Shown: positions 14,691 to 28,300, counted from the first letter of the stretch. The stretch: DNA of 64,000 nucleotides from Strigamia acuminata (GCA_949358305.1 OX442317.1:13024186-13088185); one strand, 5' to 3'. Notes: a model not told the origin generated them from the sequence alone. Numbers and translations: made by a program.

Positions 14691-17600
14691 TGATCTCATC
14701 ACAGTTGACTTAGCACAAACATCACAAGACCAATGTCTCTAAATGTTCTGAAATAGTGTTTAAACCTTAGTAGAAGGCTTCAATGTAAGTTTTAGCAACA
14801 TCCAAGCAATGATTTGGGAGAATAGACTTTTGATCTCATCACAGTTGACTTAGCACAAACACCACAAGACCAATGTCTCTAAATGTTCTGAAATAGTGTT
14901 TAAACCTTAGTAGACGGCTTCAATGTAAGTTTTAGCAACATCCAAGCAATGATTTGGGAGAATAGACTTTTGATCTCATCACAGTTGACTTAGCACAAAC
15001 ATTACAAGACCAATGTCTCTGAATATTCTGAAATAGTGTTTAAACCTTAGTAGAAGGCTTCAATGTAAGTTTTAGCAACATCCAAGCAATGATTTGGAAG
15101 AATAAACTTTTGATCTCATTTGACATCACAGTTGACTTAGCACAAACATCACAAGACCAATGTTTCTGAATGTTCTGAAATAGTGTTTAAACCTTAGTAG
15201 AAAGCTTCAATGTAAGTTTTAGCAACATCCAAGCAATAATTTGAAAGAATAAACTTTTGATCTCATTTGACGTCACAGTTGACTTAGCACAAACACCACA
15301 AGACCAATGTCTCTGAATGTTTAGAAATAGTGTTTAAACCTTAGTAGAAGGCTTCAATGTAAGTGTTAGCAACATCCAAGCAATAATTTGAAAGAATAAA
15401 CTTTTGATCTCATTTGACATCACAGTTGACTTAGCACAAACACCACAAACCAATGTCTCTGAATGTTCTGAAATAGTGTTTAAACCTTGGTAGAAGGCTT
15501 CAATGTAAGTTTTAGCAACATCCAAGCAATGATTTGGGAGAATAGACTTTTGATCTCATCACAGTTGACTTAGCACAAACATCACAAGACCAATGTCTCT
15601 GAATGTTTTGAAATAGTGTTTAAACCTTAGTAGAAAGCTTTAATGTAAGTTTTAGCAACATCCAAGCAATGATTTGGGAGAATAGACTTTTGATCTCATC
15701 ACAGTTGACTTAGCACAAACATCACAAGACCAATGTCTCTGAATGTTCTGAAATAGTGTTTAAACCTTAGTAGAAAGCTTTAATGTAAGTTTTAGCAACA
15801 TCCAAGAAATGATTTGGGAAAATAGACTTTTGATCTCATCACAGTTGACTTAGCACAAACACCACAAGACCAATGTCTCTAAATGTTCTGAAATAGTGTT
15901 TAAACCTTAGTAGACGGCTTCAATGTAAGTTTTAGCAACATCCAAGCAATGATTTGGGAGAATAGACTTTTGATCTCATCACAGTTGACTTAGCACAAAC
16001 ACCACAAGACCAATGTCTCTGAATGTTCTGAAATAGTGTTTAAACTTTAGTAGAAGGCTTCAATGTTAGTTTTAGCAGCATCCAAGCAATAATTTGAAAG
16101 AATAAACTTTTGATCTCATTTGACATCACAGTTGACTTAGCACAAACATCACAAGACCAATGTCTCTGAATGTTCTGAAATAGTGTTTAAACTTTAGTAG
16201 AAGGCTTCAATGTAAGTTTTAGCAACATCCAAGCAATGATTTGGAAGAATAAACTTTTGATCTCATTTGACATCACAGTTGACTGAAGTTTAAACACTAT
16301 TTCAGACCACAAGACCAATGTCTCTGAATGTTCTGAAATAGTGTTTAAACTTTAGTAGAAGGCTTCAATGTAAGTTTTAGCAACATCCAAGCAATGATTT
16401 GGGAGAATAGACTTTTGATCTCATTTGACATCACAGTTGACTTAGCACAAACACCACAAGACCAATGTCTCTGAATGTTCAGAAATAGTGTTTAAACCTT
16501 AGTAGAAGGCTTCAATGTAAGTTTTAGCAACATCCAAGCAATGATTTGGGAGAATAGACTTTTGATCTCATCACAGTTGACTTAGCACAAACATCACAAG
16601 ACCAATGTCTCTGAATGTTTTGAAATAGTGTTTAAACCTTAGTAGAAAGCTTCAATGTAAGTGTTAGCAACATCCAAGCAATAATTTGAAAGAATAAACT
16701 TTTGATCTCATTTGACATCACAGTTGACTTAGCACAAACACCACAAACCAATGTCTCTGAATGTTCTGAAATAGTGTTTAAACCTTAGTAGAAGGCTTCA
16801 ATGTAAGTTTTAGCAACATCCAAGCAATGATTTGGGAGAATAGACTTTTGATCTCATCACAGTTGACTTAGCACAAACACCACAAGACCAATGTCTCTGA
16901 ATGTTCAGAAATAGTGTTTAAACCTTAGTAGAAGGCTTCAATGTAAGTTTTAGCAACATCCAAGCAATGATTTGGGAGAATAGACTTTTGATCTCATCAC
17001 AGTTGACTTAGCACAAACACCACAAGACCAATGTCTCTGAATGTTCTGAAATAGTGTTTAAACCTTAGTAGAAGGCTTCAATGTTAGTTTTAGCAACATC
17101 CAAGCAATAATTTGAAAGAATAAACTTTTGATCTCATTTGACATCACAGTTGACTTAGCACAAACACCACAAGACCAATGTCTCTGAATGTTCTGAAATA
17201 GTGCTTAAACTTTAGTAGAAGGCTTCAATGTAAGTTTTAGCAACATCCAAGCAATGATTTGGGAGAATAGACTTTTGATCTCATCACAGTTAACTTAGCA
17301 CAAACACCACAAGACCAATGTCTCTGAATGTTCAGAAATAGTGTTTAAACCTTAGTAGAAGGCTTCAATGTAAGTTTTAGCAACATCCAAGCAATGATTT
17401 GGGAGAATAGACTTTTGATCTCATCACAGTTGACTTAGCACAAACACCACAAGACCAATGTCTCTGAATGTTCTGAAATAGTGTTTAAACTTTAGTAGAA
17501 GGCTTCAATGTAAGTTTTAGCAACATCCAAGCAATGATTTGGAAGAATAAACTTTTGATCTCATTTGACATCACAGTTGACTTAGCACAAACACCACAAG

Positions 17601-20600
17601 ACCAATGTCTCTGAATGTTCTGAAATAGTGTTTAAACTTTAGTAGAAGGCTTCAATGTAAGTTTTAGCAACATCCAAGCAATGATTTGGGAGAATAGACT
17701 TTTGATCTCATCACAGTTGACTTAGCACAAACACCACAAGACCAATGTCTCTGAATGTTCTGAAATAGTGTTTACACCTTAGTAGAAGGCTTCAATGTTA
17801 GTTTTAGCAACATCCAAGCAATAATTTGAAAGAATAAACTTTTGATCTCATTTGACATCACAGTTGACTTAGCACAAACACCACAAGACCAATGTCTCTG
17901 AATGTTCAGAAATAGTGTTTAAACCTTAGTAGAAGGCTTCAATGTAAGTTTTAGCAACATCCAAGCAATGATTTGGGAGAATAGACTTTTGATCTCATCA
18001 CAGTTGACTTAGCACAAACATCACAAGACCAATGTCTCTGAATGTTTTGAAATAGTGTTTAAACCTTAGTAGAAAGCTTTAATGTAAGTTTTAGCAACAT
18101 CCAAGCAATGATTTGGGAGAATAGACTTTTGATCTCATCACAGTTGACTTAGCACAAACATCACAAGACCAATGTCTCTGAATGTTCTGAAATAGTGTTT
18201 AAACCTTAGTAGAAAGCTTTATTTAATGTAAGTTTTAGCAACATCCAAGAAATGATTTGGGAAAATAGACTTTTGATCTCATCACAGTTGACTTAGCACA
18301 AACACCACAAGACCAATTGCTCTAAATGTTCTGAAATAGTGTTTAAACCTTAGTAGACGGCTTCAATGTAAGTTTTAGCAACATCCAAGCAATGATTTGG
18401 GAGAATAGACTTTTGATCTCATCACAGTTGACTTAGCACAAACACCACAAGACCAATGTCTCTGAATGTTCTGAAATAGTGTTTAAACCTTAGTAGAAGG
18501 CTTCAATGTTAGTTTTAGCAACATCCAAGCAATAATTTGAAAGAATAAACTTTTGATCTCATTTGACATCACAGTTGACTTAGCACAAACATCACAAGAC
18601 CAATGTCTCTAAATGTTCTGAAATAGTGTTTAAACCTTAGTAGAAAGCTTTAATGTAAGTTTTAGCAACATCCAAGCAATGATTTGGGAGAATAGACTTT
18701 TGATCTCATCACAGTTGACTTAGCACAAACACCACAAGACCATTGTCTCTAAATGTTCTGAAATAGTGTTTAAACCTTAGTAGAAAGCTTTAATGTAAGT
18801 TTTAGCAACATCCAAGCAATGATTTGGGAGAATAGACTTTTGATCTCATCACAGTTGACTTAGCACAAACATCACAAGACCAATGTCTCTGAATGTTCTG
18901 AAATAGTGTTTAAACCTTAGTAGAAAACTTTATTTAATGTAAGTTTTAGCAACATCCAAGAAATGATTTGGGAAAATAGACTTTTGATCTCATCACAGTT
19001 GACTTAGCACAAACACCACAAGACCAATTGCTCTAAATGTTCTGAAATAGTGTTTAAACCTTAGTAGACGGCTTCAATGTAAGTTTTAGCAACATCCAAG
19101 CAATGATTTGGGAGAATAGACTTTTGATCTCATCACAGTTGACTTAGCACAAACACCACAAGACCAATGTCTCTGAATGTTCTGAAATAGTGTTTAAACC
19201 TTAGTAGAAGGCTTCAATGTTAGTTTTAGCAACATCCAAGCAATAATTTGAAAGAATAAACTTTTGATCTCATTTGACATCACAGTTGACTTAGCACAAA
19301 CATCACAAGACCAATGTCTCTGAATGTTCTGAAATAGTGCTTAAACTTTAGTAGAAGGCTTCAATGTAAGTTTTAGCAACATCCAAGCAATGATTTGGAA
19401 GAATAAACTTTTGATCTCATTTGACATCACAGTTGACTTAGCACAAACACCACAAGACCAATGTCTCTGAATGTTCTGAAATAGTGTTTAAACTTTAGTA
19501 GAAGGCTTCAATGTTAGTTTTAGCAACATCCAAGCAATAATTTGAAAGAATAAACTTTTGATCTCATTTGACATCACAGTTGACTTAGCACAAACACCAC
19601 AAGACCAATGTCTCTGAATGTTCAGAAATAGTGTTTAAACCTTAGTAGAAGGCTTTAATGTAAGTTTTAGCAACATCCAAGCAATGATTTGGGAGAATAG
19701 ACTTTTGATCTCATCACAGTTGACTTAGCACAAACACCACAAGACCAATGTCTCTAAATGTTCTGAAATAGTGTTTAAACCTTAGTAGAAAGCTTTAATG
19801 TAAGTTTTAGCAACATCCAAGCAATGATTTGGGAGAATAGACTTTTGATCTCATCACAGTTGACTTAGCACAAACATCACAAGACCAATGTCTCTGAATG
19901 TTCTGAAATAGTGTTTAAACCTTAGTAGAAAGCTTTATTTAATGTAAGTTTTAGCAACATCCAAGAAATGATTTGGGAAAATAGACTTTTGATCTCATCA
20001 CAGTTGACTTAGCACAAACACCACAAGACCAATTGCTCTAAATGTTCTGAAATAGTGTTTAAACCTTAGTAGACGGCTTCAATGTAAGTTTTAGCAACAT
20101 CCAAGCAATGATTTGGGAGAATAGACTTTTGATCTCATCACAGTTGACTTAGCACAAACACCACAAGACCAATGTCTCTGAATGTTCTGAAATAGTGTTT
20201 AAACCTTAGTAGAAGGCTTCAATGTTAGTTTTAGCAACATCCAAGCAATAATTTGAAAGAATAAACTTTTGATCTCATTTGACATCACAGTTGACTTAGC
20301 ACAAACACCACAAGACCAATGTCTCTGAATGTTCAGAAATAGTGTTTAAACCTTAGTAGAAGGCTTCAATGTAAGTTTTAGCAACATCCAAGCAATGATT
20401 TGGGAGAATAGACTTTTGATCTCATCACAGTTGACTTAGCACAAACACCACAAGACCAATGTCTCTAAATGTTCTGAAATAGTGTTTAAACCTTAGTAGA
20501 AAGCTTCAATGTAAGTTTTAGCAACATCCAAGCAATAAGTTGAAAGAATAAACTTTTGATCTCATTTGACATCACAGTTGACTTAGCACAAACATCACAA

Positions 20601-22440
20601 GACCAATGTCTCTGAATGTTTTGAAATAGTGTTTAAACCTTAGTAGAAAGCTTTAATGTAAGTTTTAGCAACATCCAAGCAATGATTTGGGAGAATAGAC
20701 TTTTGATCTCATCACAGTTGACTTAGCACAAACATCACAAGACCAATGTCTCTGAATGTTCTGAAATAGTGTTTAAACCTTAGTAGAAAGCTTTATTTAA
20801 TGTAAGTTTTAGCAACATCCAAGAAATGATTTGGGAAAATAGACTTTTGATCTCATCACAGTTGACTTAGCACAAACACCACAAGACCAATGTCTCTAAA
20901 TGTTCTGAAATAGTGTTTAAACCTTAGTAGACGGCTTCAATGTAAGTTTTAGCAACATCCAAGCAATGATTTGGGAGAATAGACTTTTGATCTCATCACA
21001 GTTGACTTAGCACAAACACCACAAGACCAATGTCTCTGAATGTTCTGAAATAGTGTTTAAACCTTAGTAGAAGGCTTCAATGTTAGTTTTAGCAACATCC
21101 AAGCAATAATTTGAAAGAATAAACTTTTGATCTCATTTGACATCACAGTTGACTTAGCACAAACATCACAAGACCAATGTCTCTGAATGTTCTGAAATAG
21201 TGCTTAAACTTTAGTAGAAGGCTTCAATGTAAGTTTTAGCAACATCCAAGCAATGATTTGGGAGAATAGACTTTTGATCTCATCACAGTTGACTTAGCAC
21301 AAACACCACAAGACCAATGTCTCTGAATGTTCTGAAATAGTGCTTAAACTTTAGTAGAAGGCTTCAATGTAAGTTTTAGCAACATCCAAGCAATGATTTG
21401 GAAGAATAAACTTTTGATCTCATTTGACATCACAGTTGACTTAGCACAAACACCACAAGACCAATGTCTCTGAATGTTCAGAAATAGTGTTTAAACCTTA
21501 GTAGAAGGCTTCAATGTAAGTTTTAGCAACATCCAAGCAATGATTTGGGAGAATAGACTTTTGATCTCATCACAGTTGACTTAGCACAAACATCACAAGA
21601 CCAATGTCTCTGAATGTTCTGAAATAGTGTTTAAACCTTAGTAGAAAGCTTTATTTAATGTAAGTTTTAGCAACATCCAAGAAATGATTTGGGAAAATAG
21701 ACTTTTGATCTCATCACAGTTGACTTAGCACAAACACCACAAGACCAATTACTCTAAATGTTCTGAAATAGTGTTTAAACCTTAGTAGACGGCTTCAATG
21801 TAAGTTTAGCAACATCCAAGCAATGATTTGGGAGAATAGACTTTTGATCTCATCACAGTTGACTAAGCACAAACACCACAAGACCAATGTCTCTGAATGT
21901 TCTGAAATAGTGTTTAAACCTTAGTAGAAGGCTTCAATGTTAGTTTTAGCAACATCCAAGCAATAATTTGAAAGAATAAACTTTTGATCTCATTTGACAT
22001 CACAGTTGACTTAGCACAAACATCACAAGACCAATGTCTCTGAATGTTCTGAAATAGTGCTTAAACTTTAGTAGAAGGCTTCAATGTAAGTTTTAGCAAC
22101 ATCCAAGCAATGATTTGGGAGAATAGACTTTTGATCTCATCACAGTTGACTTAGCACAAACACCACAAGACCAATGTCTCTGAATGTTCTGAAATAGTGC
22201 TTAAACTTTAGTAGAAGGCTTCAATGTAAGTTTTAGCAACATCCAAGCAATGATTTGGGAGAATAGACTTTTGATCTCATCACAGTTGACTTAGCACAAA
22301 CACCACAAGACCAATGTCTCTGAATGTTCAGAAATAGTGTTTAAACCTTAGTAGAAGGCTTCAATGTAAGTTTTAGCAACATCCAAGCAATGATTTGGGA
22401 GAATAGACTTTTGATCTCATCACAGTTGACTTAGCACAAA
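14691..22440. repeat. Large satellite duplication, copy 2 (420-bp deletion, interrupted)
   Basis: Partner of the 5139-14390 block. It lacks three monomers relative to copy 1 (junction near 17027) and is cut at 22440 by an LTR element. It resumes at 32158, whose sequence continues exactly where 13305 continues in copy 1, up to about 33243. The element is absent from the matching place in copy 1, so its insertion is younger than the duplication. Confidence 0.88.
16286..16352. repeat. Inverted satellite fragment, third copy
   Basis: Same hairpin, arms 16286-16306 and 16332-16352, exactly 9552 bp from the second copy, which confirms the large duplication. Confidence 0.9.
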
Positions 22441-23039
22441 TTTTTCGTATCGCCTGTCGATTCCGACGCCAGCGATCCGAAGATAGGATTCGGGCACGGA
22501 GCATTTATTTGCCTTGTGCAAATCGCCCGATCTGAGTCGCATCGACTCTCGTCGTTATGCCTGGTCTTCAGCATTTTTTGTTGTTTTGCAAGGAGATATG
22601 GAGAGAGAGAGGAGTTGACTATTCAACTTGATATTTTATTCGCAAGTGTGGAATTTAATCCTTTTAACAATGAGACGAAACGTGACACGAGATTGACAAC
22701 AATTAAATATCAAGTGTCACAAAACAAGGGTTATGATTTTAAGCCTAACATTGCATAAATGTCTTAATTATACATTAGAAACTTCATTTATAGAAGGCAT
22801 GAAGTTTCCCAATTAAATGTAACATGGGGGAAAATTGTCAGGCGCTTTTCTGGCCTAAAATCATCACTTTAACAAAAGTATGTAATTTAACATTGAAAAT
22901 GATTGCATACAAATAATCAAACTTAACTAAACTTCTCAGATCACGTAAAAGGTAGCAATCCGAGAGAAAACCATATTTTAAACTAACAAATAACAATTTG
23001 AGTTGTATAAACTTTAATAAAATACAACTCCTCCGAGTA

Positions 23040-23047
23040 TGACGTCA
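23040..23047. promoter_or_regulatory. TGACGTCA palindrome in element A LTR
   Basis: A perfect TGACGTCA, the CRE/ATF-type binding palindrome, repeated at 30857-30864 in the other LTR. The same 8-mer is present in the LTRs of both coding Pao elements (37182 and 54530; 41857 and 49715). That makes a promoter or enhancer role plausible but unproven. Confidence 0.4.
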
Positions 23048-23338
23048 TTTGCGAGTATGAATGCTCCATCGCGTCTTGTCATCTCTCGCAAATCGTTTAC
23101 CGTCACATCAAAATTAAATCAGGAGTGAAAGTGAACAAATTACCTAAACTAATTCATCTATTTACAGAATCAAACCTAATTACTATTTATTTTAGCAGAT
23201 AATCAAGGAAACATTCAACCGCACGCTTCATCCGGGTCTCAACGACTGAAAATGGCCGACCTCATGCAACGCCTTCGCTCCCGATCGCCTTCTGCTGTGG
23301 ATTACGTTTCTCCTGCGATCCTATGAATTACCGATCAG

Positions 23339-24251
23339 GTAAGTAAGCAAATATGTATTTCCTTCCAACATATTGCTTGTGTCTTTGAGCTTAACGAGCG
23401 TTTCCTTTTGGCCATTTCAGCGTCCATCACCCGAACCAAGCCGTACGATTTCCGTCTCCTCGACTTTGCAACCTCGTGAGATGTTATTCAGCGATATAAC
23501 TATAAGGTAAATAAATATTTGAATCAATAACAAGTGTAAATAAAACTTAATATCTATTTACAGCCTCGTGCAACTCCCGAACCGAATTGCATCCGGATTC
23601 AGCCATGCTTAAGGTAAATAATTTCTAGTGTATAAAGTCAAACATAAATTTAACAAGCAACGTAATTATTCCTAACCCAAACATTATTTATTTACAGTCA
23701 TTTCCTCATATGAAGCAGAACTGCAACACCTGCCTCATTCATCCGGATTTCGTAAGATTAAGGTGAGCAAATAATCGGTTATAAATTAAAACATAACTTA
23801 ACATTTCGTGTAAACATATTTAACCAAACCAAACATCCGTTTTAATTTAAACCTTCTCTCATTTACAGTTATTCCCACATTTGAGGCAGATTCGTGACTT
23901 CTACCCCAATCCAGCGAACCGTCTTTATTTATCCGTAAGTGATAAAACAACGCGAATGAAAAACTGTAAACCTCGATTATAATTAACCCGTATTTTCCTT
24001 TCAGACATACTCGACTCCCGAGCTTGTATCACGACCCGGGGAGTTCTTCACATTCAGATAAGTTATAGCAGTTAATTTCCGATCTGAACAATTATTTAAA
24101 AGCTCGAACTCTTTTTCAGAACCTCCTAGAACTTCAACGTGATCGACAACTCGAGATTATGCCTATTCGACTTCAACTAAGTGACAACTGATTGTCTTCT
24201 GAAAGGTAAATAAATTTAGCTAATTTATTTCTTTCTTTCTTTCTTTTTTAG
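23339..24251 (+). other. Ladder of seven intron-like modules, antisense to element A (left LTR)
   Basis: On the plus strand, donor and acceptor signals alternate. Intron-like segments are 23339-23420 (GTAAGT..TTTCAG), 23507-23563 (GTAAAT..TTTACAG), 23614-23697 (GTAAAT..TTTACAG), 23763-23868 (GTGAGC..TTTACAG), 23935-24004 (GTAAGT..TTTCAG), about 24062-24119 (weak donor, TTTTTCAG) and 24206-24251 (GTAAAT..TTTTTTAG). The AT-rich introns of 46-106 bp separate more GC-rich exons of 50-86 bp. Acceptors are spaced 115-171 bp apart, mean about 139. Neighbouring exons resemble each other (23698 and 23869 open alike; CATCCGGATT recurs), so the ladder looks like diverged tandem copies of one intron-exon module. 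The first exon has an ATG at about 23251 but a TGA within 25 codons, so a coding role is doubtful. Confidence 0.6.
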
Positions 24252-25040
24252 TGAAAAGTTCGGACTTATTTCAACTTTCACCATCTTTTCTTTCCTTTAT
24301 ATTTTGAGAAGCATTTCCTGTTTCGAACTGATTCGCAACAGCGCTCCCGCCGAAACAAAAGGAACAGCAAAGCATCATGTCTAAAACTATACTGTACAAT
24401 AGTTTTTTTTTTTCCATTTACACCTAAAGAACTGTATTTTATTTTTGTGGGAAATAAAATTTCTTCCTTTTTCTGAATCTCAAAAATGTCTTGGATTTCT
24501 TGCCTTTCTCAAATGCAATTTCTCTCCTTCACATTTTTCTTTTGACTCGACTAACTATTTGAATCTGATACCCAGGGACGAATAACGACCGTATTCCTCA
24601 CTTTTCGACAACCCACGCGGATATCCTCTTCGTCATGGCATGGATCAAGAGAACTTCAAAGCTAAGTAAAATTCAATTTAACCTTTCATTAAATTGACAA
24701 AACAATTTCTTTATCCACTGGTGGAATTTTTAGCTTTTCCCTTAAGTCCAGAATTTTTCCAATTATGGAAACTCTAACTTTAAATGACACATTGTCATTT
24801 CTCAAATGAATCAGATCTCGATCTTATTTATTTCCTTTAACTTAAAAACCTCTCAGGTAATTTAATACGGAAATCTAGCTGTTAAAAATGTCTCGTCACA
24901 TTTTCTTCTATCTGATTCGATTTTAAATAATAAGGGGAGTTTTAATCAACGTGTGTTACCCTTAATTATTTTTCAGTTTGGAATTTTTGGGTGAATAACG
25001 ACCTGAACCGTGTATTTCAAATTCCCACTCTTTACTTATG

Positions 25041-25376
25041 CTAGGTGTCAAAAAACCATATTTTTGAACTTGGACCTTTTATCCTTTGAAACAAATACTG
25101 ATAACTCCTTTTTACCAGATCTGAACTCAACTACTTCTAAAAGCTAGGTGTCGGAACTCATGTCCGAACTTGGACCTTTTCTACTCTAATGACTAGGCGT
25201 CGGCACTCTTGGCCGAACTTGGACCTTTCTACTCTAATGACTAGGCGTCGGCTTTCTTGGCCGAACTTGGACCTTTGCTAAATCTTTCAGACAACCCCTG
25301 GTAGCTATGGACCAGATTAGGGCTCAATTACTTCTGAAAGCTAGGTGTCGGTACTCTTAGACCGAGCTTGGACCTT
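25041..25376 (+). repeat. Five-copy structured repeat CTAGGYGTCGG..CCGAACTTGGACC
   Basis: Copies begin at 25041, 25144, 25193, 25241 and 25341. Each is about 36 bp and contains TCGG and CCGA arms about ten bases apart followed by ACTTGGACCTT. Spacings of 103, 49, 48 and 100 bp suggest a unit of about 49-50 bp. Before the second and fifth copies lies a second shared unit (ACCAGAT..CTCAA..TACTTCT..AAAG). The first copy has lost the TCGG/CCGA pairing. Confidence 0.75.
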
Positions 25377-28300
25377 CTCTAATTCACGAGGAATGAAAAA
25401 ATGCAGTGACTCGAATCCAAATATTCGACCTGCAGATGAATTTCAAGTATTCAAACCCACTATACGATCACGGCCTCAATTCCGTGCTTCCGGAGAGCTT
25501 CCGTGAAAGCAATTGGAAACAATCTTGTTGCACCTGTTGACCAGGGTTCGAGTTCATGCCAATTTTTTGTCTTTTCCGGTGAATATCTACTAAGGGTGTT
25601 ATTTCCTCTCAAATGACTATGTGACTCTCTCTCTCTCTCTTATCTGACCATACAAAATGTCTATTGGAAAATTGGAAAGTTAGTCATAAGTACTATAGCA
25701 AGTCTCCTTATGTTAACCAAATTTCCCTCTTTGTTTTATTGATTGATTCCTTGTGAATCTTTCAAACTACTGTATGATTGTATTTTTTAGGCTCTTCTCT
25801 CACTTCACTCTACCCAATGTCCTATAAAGGTTGACTTTCCCCTCCTCTCAGGAGGTCTTCCCGGCAAACAAAAAAGGAAGTGAAGAAACCTGAATCTCAA
25901 ACAATCTGTATGTTATGACATCAGCTGAGTTAAAAAAAAAGGAAACTGATTTACCTAATTCTTAATTAACACCTATATCCGCCTTTGCGAAGTTATAAAG
26001 AAAATGGACAATTAACCACCTTTTTTATATCTCTTCGCCTTTGCTAAGTTAATAGGGTGTTACTGAACAGAAAACGCGCAGATTTCTGCACTCTAATCAT
26101 TATTCAAGAAAGTGAAGGATTAAAAGTCACGGAAAAGATTCTCCTGTTCTTTGTATCCGGACAGCTATTCTTTGAGACCTGTACACTGTTTTATCATGAC
26201 AGATAGTCAAACAAAACCGACTGTGCTTCAACCGTCTGCGAATTGAGCATGAAATCTCACAATTATCCTTGTGATAACTGAGAAGATTTCCTAAGTGTCA
26301 AACCTACAATTGATGATTGCATCAGTGAAGTTGATCAGCAACAGAGCAGTTGTTTTTCTGACAAAGAGCCTGCCATTGTCCGTGGTAAGAGGTGAAATAG
26401 ATGCAATTCTAACTTAACTCAAGACTATTGAAGTTAACTGCATGTTATTTTCTTATTCAAGTTATTGAGTGTTATGGGTAGACATTATTTGACTGTAAGA
26501 GTTAAGTGTTTAGTTTATTGAAAAGATGTCGACAAATGGGATTACTTTGAACGAGATCCCCAATTATCTTGGAAAGCAAAATTCATTCGACCAAGATCGA
26601 CCTCATCCATATGTGGAAAATCCTAGCTTTTACCTTCCTAAGAAAAAGACCTGGACAAGAGTATTCCTCCTCGACAATCTATCTTACAATCGATTGTATT
26701 AGCCAAATTTGACTTATTCCTCCCTCAATTCAAACTAAAATGTATGAGCTGTAATATTTTGAGCAATGGTGTTATGAAACGTTGTACTCCGAATCCTAGT
26801 GTATATATTGCAAGGAAACTCACTTAAAATTCATCTAACTTTCATCTATCATCTGAGATGGTTCTATTAATTGCTAGAATTCTAATTTTCTACTTTATGC
26901 TAAAAGACCGATTCAGAACAAATTTTTCTCTATGAAAACCAGGTGGACCTGTCAAACTCCATTCCCCCATTTCGCCTTTTCTAGTAGCGCTCCTGAAAGA
27001 AACTGGCTCATTCGACAGAGAATAATCTTGATTAGCAAGAACAACGGCTCTCCCAAGTCCAAACCTCTAGATCCCATGTTTCCTAGCCCCAAACTATCAT
27101 AATCTGAGAGAGGCGAACGCATTCGGACCTCCCGTCCTGTCTGTGATCCTTTGATACACAGCGCTTGACTGCCAAGATATATAGAAGTTAAGTGACTATA
27201 GAAGTGGAATTAATTAGAAACGATCTTATATCCGAACCGAGTAGGTTCCTTTGGATATTTTAGACTGCTTAACTAAAAAAAACCGTATATTATCTGAGAT
27301 TGACCAAAAGGGATAATAACCATCGCCCCAATTCTCGTCCCTCAAATATTCATTCAAAAAACTTCTGCAGTATTCTGACCTAAGTTTAAAGCGTCTTGTT
27401 GGAAATTATTTCTGTTTCTGATAGCACAATCCATTACTTTCTGAAAAGTAGTTGTGAAATCGCCGGATTTTCTTCTGTCCTCTATGGCTGCCAATGCTTT
27501 TGCCCTTAGAGTAAAATCCGTTCAAACATCTATGTAGTGTTGGCTTGTAAAAGCAACTAGTAGTTAGAAGATTAAGAACTAGCAATCATCCTTGTAAGTG
27601 TAGCTTATGAAAGAGAGTATTTAGTATTTTAAGTATGAAGACTTGTATGTGTTTGCTGATATAGCTCTTTGTACCTGACCTATAGATACTAGCTATCTGT
27701 CAACCTTTGCAACCCAAATGCAATTGGTACATGATTCGAGCACTCAATTGTCATCTACCATTCTGCTTGTCTCAAAAACATGAGCGTTGTCTAAACATCA
27801 CAAGATAAGTTTAATGAAGTGATGGGATTACTAATCTAATGATAGAGCAAAACCAATTGGAGGAATATCACGAAACAGCTAAGATGGGAGATTATCTATT
27901 CTATATGTGTGTGTGACTGATCACCTGTTATGTATCTTTTCCTATTGAGCGAGTAACTATGGATAACTGAAGAACACTTCCTTTCAGGAACGTGAACTTC
28001 CTGGTCTGGACTATCTTTTTCAACTCTAAAAGTTGATCAAAAAAAATTCTTTATGTGTAGCAATTTTCTGTAGAGAGAGTCACGATAGTGCATGCTTCTT
28101 TGTTTCAAAAACTACTCATCTTGTTGTTTTTTCTCAAACATGTGCTTTTTTAACTTAATCACTGAAATTAACCTCTTGTTAAATTTCCTTTTGAAAAAGC
28201 TCTTGCCTCTGAATGGATTCCTTCAAGAAAGTGAATCTTCTTCTTCTATTTTCTACAGCTAAATGGAATTCGAAATTCCCTAAAAAGACTAAGTTCTTTT

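Larger units (their letters stand above)
1..22440. repeat. Satellite array, left block (140/147-bp monomers)
   Basis: Uninterrupted head-to-tail satellite of roughly 157 monomers. Counting from the TGATCTCATC start, the basic monomer is 140 bp. A common variant has 7 extra bases (TTGACAT or TTGACGT) after TGATCTCAT, giving 147 bp. Smaller classes carry a 4-bp insertion (GCTTTATTTAATG) or lack 2 bp (CACAAACC for CACAAGACC). Diagnostic variants such as AGACGGC, GTGCTTAAAC, AATGTTAG and CAATAATTTGAAAG recur in fixed order, so the array is built from higher-order repeats and not from random monomers. I see no gene in it: the short minus-strand 63-codon frames are by-products of the repeat. Length and organisation suit a centromeric or pericentromeric satellite, but nothing in the sequence proves that location. 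The block ends exactly at the LTR of the next element. Confidence 0.98.
22441..24340 (-). repeat. Element A 3' LTR (left copy)
   Basis: Direct repeat of 30258-32157 at an offset of 7817 bp with no difference noticed. It contains TGACGTCA at 23040-23047, a TTTC microsatellite near 24228-24247 and the intron-exon ladder described separately. The plus-strand 80-codon frame at 22516-22758 occurs identically in both LTRs but has no recognisable features. Confidence 0.9.

Noticed and set aside
1-22440. CRISPR-like array of repeats
   Set aside because: Repeats are contiguous with no unique spacers, monomers are 140-147 bp, and the surroundings are eukaryotic.
22516-22758. 80-codon plus-strand frame in both element A LTRs
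   Set aside because: Duplicated only because the LTRs are identical; no ATG start, no motif, and antisense to the element.
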